NCBI GenBank assembly: GCA_023853785.1
Contig: JAJIRX010000510.1
Coordinates: forward strand, 930,001 to 994,000
Origin: Psilocybe azurescens
Lineage: Eukaryota > Basidiomycota > Agaricomycetes > Agaricales > Agrocybaceae
Length of the DNA stretch: 64,000 nt
Direction: 5' to 3'
This document shows, in pieces, positions 59,016 to 64,000 of the stretch (its first letter is position 1; each line of letters begins with the position of its first letter). A program made the position numbers and the translations under genes. The notes under the pieces are model-generated. The model saw only the letters and a list, made by a program, of their open reading frames with translations. It made no database searches and had not been told where the DNA came from.

Positions 59016-59690
59016 TTATACTATGACGGGTACAGTATACAGACTGACTGGGGAGCAACTGCTGGGTCCGTCATCAGGAGAGAGTTTATACCAAATCTAT
59101 TGGCAAAAATAAACATCAATCAGACTATATCACAGACCAAAAACGTGATAATATTTTACTAACGTCTTGCCCACTTCCACAAGCGTAGAACCCACCTGCG
59201 TAGTTTAACGTTAACTGGGCTCCAAGCTGGCTATTCTCGGTATTGGACTGGATCTGGAAGCCGTCATATCGTGCACATTTATTCGAGCTGGCTCCTTGGA
59301 CAAACCCTAGCTGTCCATAGGTGCTGCAACCAGTCGGGCCGAGAACTGATCCAAGGAGAGGCATGTATGTTACGGATGTCGAGCCCGCTGGGTCCAGAGC
59401 GGTAAGACGGCCTTGCGTGAAATAGAACTGTCCGATGGGCCCGGTTCCAGTTAAGGTCGTATAACCCCCGCCCCGCCATTTAACCTAAGAGGCTTTAAAC
59501 AATTATAATGAGCGTCGCAAGGGTGGTATTTCCCATCTGCAGCTTAGCCACGTACCAGCAGATTCGACGGCGTATTAGGAGAAGAAGAAACGAAGTAGAA
59601 CAACGGTGAGCTAGCGCCTGGGATAACGACTGCTAGAGTGCTCGTTACGGCTAAGGCAAGAATTGCAGAGGTTGCATATAGCAGAAACAT
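59016..59690 (-). CDS. Small secreted protein, tandem paralog 1
   Basis: Signal peptide MFLLYATSAILALAVTSTLA, then PLFYFVSSSPNTPSNLL, an intron, GYTTLTGTGPIGQFYF, PLLGSVLGPTGCSTYGQLGF, NKCARYDGFQIQSNTENSQL, NYAGGFYACGSGQD, a second intron of about 68 nt and IWYKLSPDDGPSSCSPVSLY. The four to five Cys suggest disulfides outside the cell. This is a conserved secreted family of basidiomycetes without known function. It is paralogous to the next gene upstream, with the same intron positions and the same TATA spacing. Total about 180 residues. Confidence 0.78.
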
Positions 59691-59747
59691 CTTGTTCAAT
59701 CAAATGACTGATAGCTGAGGTATTTGTATGTAAGACTCCTGTTCCTC

Positions 59748-59755
59748 TTTTTATA
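59748..59755 (-). promoter_or_regulatory. TATA box of secreted paralog 1
   Basis: TATAAAAA on the coding strand, 57 bases before the ATG. Confidence 0.5.
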
Positions 59756-60183
59756 CCTTTCCTAACTCTCCAGTAAGATCCGCTGTGTGATTGTAATCGA
59801 TCTATGCATTGAATGCCTGATTGCCATCTTGTCTAGGACGGCGTACCTGGTCATGCAAAGACCAAGACAGGTGTTCCTCTGGCCTAGATTCATCATTCTT
59901 AGATCTTTGTCGTATTGGAATATGTTTTCTCTCAAATCCAAATGATGCTTATCACAAATGGAAGTATTGTATCAAAAAGGAGCTGATGTGATTGTAAACT
60001 TTCAAAGTCAAAAGCCCAATACTTCCTGTACACTACTGCTACTAGTACATGTAACATCAAGGATACTAGGAAATGTTCGTAACTGTCAATTTAGATTGTA
60101 GTCGTCCTGAGTGAAGATACGCAGAGATTCGTAGGCATGCAGTACGCGACATTGTCCGTATGGTCAGACCACATTGGCTAGCA
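59756..60183. other. Intergenic region between tandem paralogs
   Basis: About 0.43 kb; upstream control region of paralog 1 and 3' end of paralog 2. No other signal seen. Confidence 0.4.
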
Positions 60184-60839
60184 CTAGTAAGCGGGAATTG
60201 TATAAAGATGGATAGGCACACAATTGCTTGGCCCATCGCTTGAGTTAATTTTATACCAGACCTAAGCAAGCAACCGTTTAGGTATAAATGATCGACTAAA
60301 GCCCCATAAAAACATACCTCGACTCCGCTATTACAAGCGTAAAAACCTCCCACGTAGTTGAAGACGAGCTCAGCGCCAAGCTGACTATCCTGTTGGTTTG
60401 ACTGAAGCTGGAACGAGCTATACGAGGCACATTTATTTGTGCTAGTTCCCTGAACGAACTGCAGGGCGCCAAAGTTTCCGCAGCCACTAGCACCTTGTAC
60501 CGTGTTGATTAAAGGCCTGTATGGGAACGAATTACCGTTGGGGTCGTAGACGGTAAGTTGACCCTGATAGAAGTAGAAGAGAGCTGGAGTCCCACTGCCG
60601 AGCAAGGATGCTGAGCCGCCCCCTCCCCCGGCGGGCATTCTCAATGGCTGTTGATACAAATCAACCTTAACAGTTCAAGGAAAGCAAGCTGCTGTTGCAC
60701 TTACCAGTAAGTTTGGTGAAGATGCACTGGTGGCAACCAAATAAAATGAAGGGGTATCGGCATTGGGAACCTGTGCTGATTGTATGAGTGTCGAAAGAGA
60801 TGAAAGAAGCAAGATCGTAAACGAGAATAAATTCTTCAT
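60184..60839 (-). CDS. Small secreted protein, tandem paralog 2
   Basis: Signal peptide MKNLFSFTILLLSSLSTLIQ, then TPSFYLVATSASSPNLL, an intron, a Gly-rich insert (PAGGGGGSASLLGSG), ALFYFYQGQLTVYDPNGNSF, ASGCGNFGALQFVQGTSTNK, FQLQSNQQDSQLGAELVFNY, VGGFYACNSGVE, a second intron and VWYKINSSDGPSNCVPIHLY ending IPAY. It aligns with paralog 1 along its whole length, including the xWYK-xxxDGPSxC end. Secreted, function unknown. No frame break found. Confidence 0.78.
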
Positions 60840-60894
60840 TGCAGCTGTATTTATTCAGGTGGGGAATGAATAGACCTGCGACATCCTGCGACAG

Positions 60895-60903
60895 CTTTAT
60901 ATA
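60895..60903 (-). promoter_or_regulatory. TATA box of secreted paralog 2
   Basis: TATATAAAG on the coding strand, 55 bases before the ATG at 60839, the same spacing as paralog 1. Confidence 0.5.
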
Positions 60904-61129
60904 CGTGCTGGCGGGTAGTACACAGTCGCGTGACAATAGTAGGCAGTGCAGTACGAAGCTGCTGGAATCGGGATTGAGTGAGGGTCATCCAAAAATATGT
61001 CATGGCATCTGACTAGCTTTGGGCTGAGTTCTACGCCACGTAATCCTGGCTAAAGTATAGATTGGTGATGTCTACCGAGAGGTCCATTCTTCCATAGAAT
61101 GCTTCATAAAGTATTGTCTTCTAATGCGA

Positions 61130-61450
61130 GTTTCTTGTTGTAGGACTACGCTTAGAAGAGGAAAGAGATGTCTGTTTAGTTACGTACAGGAAGAATTGGT
61201 GTTCATCCCCACGAAGGCTTTGTTATATGCCGCTGTAGATTCCTTTGGGGAGAAAGCTTTATATTTGATCTTTAACAGGATCACTGTACAGCCCCCAGTT
61301 CCTTTGAATCATGCCTCCAAGTCGTGCCGGGGAAACCGATCTCTTGGAAGAGAGGTCGCGTAAATGGACAGCACGACGAAGAGTGGAGCTGATGTCTGAT
61401 GTCAACTCATTCATATTCAGCGACTTCTCCATTGTCCGTCTGCGCTTTTA
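61130..61450 (+). repeat. Diverged tandem duplication, copy A
   Basis: Shares an ordered series of similar blocks with 61545-61830: GGACTACGCTTAGAAG / GGACTATTTTTAAGCAG, GTTACGTACAGG / CTTACGTACATG, GCCGCTGTAGATTCCTTTGG / ACCGTTGTGGATTACTTTGG, and ATCATGCCTCCAAGTCG / ATCATGCCGGCGCAATTGAG. Offset is about 400 bases. Likely two relics of one gene or promoter. Confidence 0.55.
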
Positions 61451-61544
61451 CAAACCCCCGAAGTTATCTTCGGCGAGGAGGATATCGAACTAGATGACTT
61501 TGGACAGCATTGATATTAAAGCTTTGCAAAACAGAACGCAGTAC

Positions 61545-61830
61545 TGACTTGGAAAACTCGAGTGTCCTGTCGGAGGGACTATTTTTAAGCAGGAAAGAAA
61601 TAAACTGCGTACAGCTTACGTACATGAGGGAATGGATTCATTCATATACCGTTGTGGATTACTTTGGGCGGAAAAGCAGACGTTTGATCATCGATCATGC
61701 ATCATGCCGGCGCAATTGAGTCGAGGAAGAGAAAGGCGGCAGAGAGTGATAACACGATGAACAAAGAAGTTGATGTCATTCATTCATCGTCCGAGTGTTC
61801 AGCGGCTCCTTCATTGCCAAGTGCGGATTC
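61545..61830 (+). repeat. Diverged tandem duplication, copy B
   Basis: Second copy of the segment at 61130-61450. It continues into a short frame MNKEVDVIHSSSECSAAPSL. Confidence 0.55.
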
Positions 61831-63033
61831 CTGAACACCCCGGAACTCGTCAATCGACGCGAACCAGCCGTATTCACGCAGATCAACGCGCATATCACCA
61901 GTTCGACCGACGACGACGTCAACTCCCTCTGCAACAAGTGCATCACGCTGACGCTGGGCACCGTCAGTGCCAGGACCTCGTGAAGATATTGTTCCCGCTG
62001 CACTTATAACACGATACCATGGAATCGGCGGATTTACGTTTGGTGGCAGAAATTTGAGTGCTACAATTGATATTATTCACTTTGCGCTTTACGCGTGGAG
62101 TCTGCGGCACAACACCGACCTTGGCCTACATGACGTGAGTGGTTGGGCATTCCAGCTAATTTTGCAATATGACCTAGTATCGGGGACGGAATATTAAAGA
62201 TTACGGTTAATGAAAGACAGCACTGGCATACCATAGCTTGTGACTCGTCCCACTGGAATAGTTCTTATGATATCGTAGACCTAAATGGCAGGAGATATGA
62301 CTCAGGTAGACCTGCATTCGTTGAAATATGACTTACAGCTGCATGAAATTCAGCACTATCCAGAGACATGATTTACACTACGTGCAGTCCAAACTTCAGA
62401 CCCTGTAGAATCTTCAAGTTGATGTTTTAAACAGCACTCCAATTTGACTCCAATCCCTTCAAAAATGCTTCAAGATAGCTTTGAGATAGCGCTTCAAGGT
62501 TGCATAAAAGTTATTGATGGTCAATTTTGGTCAATTCGTGTCTCGAAAGTAAAGGAATGTAGCTCAGAAAAGAACTTGTCGTGGTTCGTGTTCAAGAAGA
62601 GTCGCGATCAATGCGTTTGGGAAAGCAGCACGTGAACCCACTCATTTGCTACCCACACTATGCAGATCAGTTTCTCTCAGTGTCACTCCCTGCGAAGAGA
62701 AAAGAGTAATTGAAAGAAAAAAAAATCGAACTAGTACAGGCAATGCGTATGACTATATAATTAACGGTCAAATTCGAACAAAATAGCACTCTTTTTTTAC
62801 ATGTTACAATCGACTTTGCTGAAAATGGGGGGGTAATTCATAATTGGATTTCTTGGAACAGAGCAATGAGAGAAGTATAAGAATAAAACACAATAGTACA
62901 AGTTAGAGATCGCGAGGGCTATGCAGACGAGGAGCGTTCGAACGGCAAGAAAGTATTGTGCAGAATCAAAATGGTCATAAGAGGGTATGCAAAACCGCCT
63001 GGGTTTAGAGTTTCGGAAGGGGCCGTCATTCAT

Positions 63034-64000
63034 CTAAGAGTAGTTCTGGGTAATTGGGATAGGCCGTCGCAGAAGGTGATGAATTTTCTGGGCACCACGT
63101 TCGCCTGCCAGCTTGTTGATAGAGTTAAGGAGGTCGGCCCGGCGCAGGGGTTCTATAGAGACATCAGTAAGCCGAAAGTAGAATTTCTACATTTAACTGC
63201 AACGTACTAGTAATGTGGTCGTCCATTCCTGCTTGCAAGCAACGTTCTCTGTCGCCGATCACTATGACGCCCCAAGTCAGCGAATGCCCGATAAAAGAGG
63301 AAAAATAAGAATTAGAAACTCACTGGCATGTGCGGTTAGAGCGATAATGGGTGTAGGCGAGAGGCTCTTATGCATCTCATAAGAGCGGATTAACTCAGTA
63401 GCCTCCATACCACCCATGAACGGCATAGACACATCCATCTAATCACAAGAAACTTCAGTCAAACGGAATACACCGACACCCAAAGGAGAAACAACATACA
63501 AGGATGATATCGAACGGTTTGCCCTGAGCAACCCGTCCTTTGAAAGCATCAACAGCCAAACTTCCATTCTCCGCAATCTCAACTGTATGCCCGTACTTCT
63601 CCAAAATCTTGACAGCTAGTTTCTGATTGACCAAGTTGTCTTCAGCCAGGAGAATGTCGAAAGTGACATCGTTCGGGGCGGACACAGGGCTGACGGTGTT
63701 AGACTCTAGTGCTGAAATAAGGGCCGAAGAAAGGTCCTGGGCGGTGACAGGTGTTGTCACTTGCGAGCTTATACTGTTATCCAAACACCATTTTACTGTA
63801 TAGGAGAGGTGCAAATATGTTAGAATTTTCGTAGCGCAAAGTATACAAATAGGTTGTTACTCACGGTTAAGTCTGGGCATCGATGGAGCCAGAAGGACGA
63901 CAGGGATATATCGTAGATGTTCATATTCACGAATGCACTCGGTCTGCCGATGATAAGAAAAGAAAAGAAAAGAAGTTGTCAACAAGAAAGTAAAATAAAA
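63034..64000 (-). CDS. nik1: Group III hybrid histidine kinase (NIK1/OS-1 type), C-terminal part
   Basis: Osmotic and fungicide-responsive hybrid kinase acting upstream of the HOG MAPK path; the 5' part lies outside the window. Visible: TECIREYEHLRYIPVVLLAP (degenerate receiver), then LKWCLDNSISSQVTTP-like sequence, the true receiver ILLAEDNLVNQKLAVKILEK, HTVEIAENGSLAVDAF, phosphoacceptor Asp in MDVSMPFMGGMEATELIRSY, PIIALTAHA, MDDHIT joined through a 54-nt intron to KPLRRADLLNSINKLA, and the end ITQNYS. At least four introns. Receiver residues (Asp, Thr/Ser, Lys of TKPLRR) are all present. The near identity of the receiver motifs to group III proteins makes the family call firm. Confidence 0.92.

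Larger units (their letters stand above)
60840..63033. other. Region without firm genes; diverged tandem duplication
   Basis: About 2.2 kb. The part 61130-61800 holds two diverged copies of one segment (listed separately). Open frames at 61795-61983 and 61967-62197 overlap and read partly like protein (NSLCNKCITLTLGTVSARTS) but have no recognised family. Probably relics. Confidence 0.4.

Noticed and set aside
1..64000. CRISPR arrays, rRNA operons or bacterial operons
   Set aside because: None seen; gene structure is eukaryotic throughout.

Overview
The window looks like nuclear DNA of a basidiomycete fungus, most likely an agaricomycete. Coding sequence is broken by many GT-AG introns of about 50-65 nt. 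The gene families are ones typical of mushroom-forming fungi: FunK1 kinase, DUF6535 membrane protein, UstYa/DUF3328 oxidases, But2-like membrane proteins, F-box/LRR proteins, GH51 with a CBM1 domain, and a group III hybrid histidine kinase. No rRNA, tRNA or CRISPR array was found. All coordinates come from reading the sequence by eye; exon ends are inferred from splice consensus, reading frame and family patterns.

Layout. 0.15-1.5 kb (-): forkhead transcription factor. 3.1-18.2 kb: an accessory block bracketed by two paralogous multi-pass membrane proteins (3.1-4.3 and 16.9-18.2 kb). Between them lie four UstYa/DUF3328 proteins, two S33 prolyl-aminopeptidase-like alpha/beta hydrolases, a short His-tailed membrane protein and a But2-like membrane protein. 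This has the look of an uncharacterised secretory-pathway biosynthetic locus. 18.4-27.2 kb (-): DUF6535 protein, F-box protein, and an LSH/DDM1/Irc5-type SNF2 remodeler. 27.7-31.5 kb (-): GH51 alpha-L-arabinofuranosidase with CBM1 and a remarkable run of micro-exons. 32.6-46.5 kb: F-box protein, small Tyr/Pro-rich protein, a conserved membrane-protein relic, FunK1 kinase and several unrecognised ORFs. 47.4-53.3 kb: an AT-rich island almost without CpG, holding a decayed Tc1 transposon and one intact orphan gene. 54.1-56.2 kb: a very GC-rich single-pass membrane protein. 59.0-60.8 kb: two tandem secreted-protein paralogs. 63.0-64.0 kb: C-terminal part of a NIK1/OS-1-type histidine kinase, cut by the window edge.

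A property of the sequence matters for every user. At least a dozen genes or exons need a one-base change to stay in frame, and each such site lies in a short homopolymer. This includes sites in the SNF2 remodeler and the GH51 gene, which otherwise look intact. Residual sequencing indels explain this better than independent gene death, so apparent frameshifts below should not be read as pseudogenes without checking raw reads.
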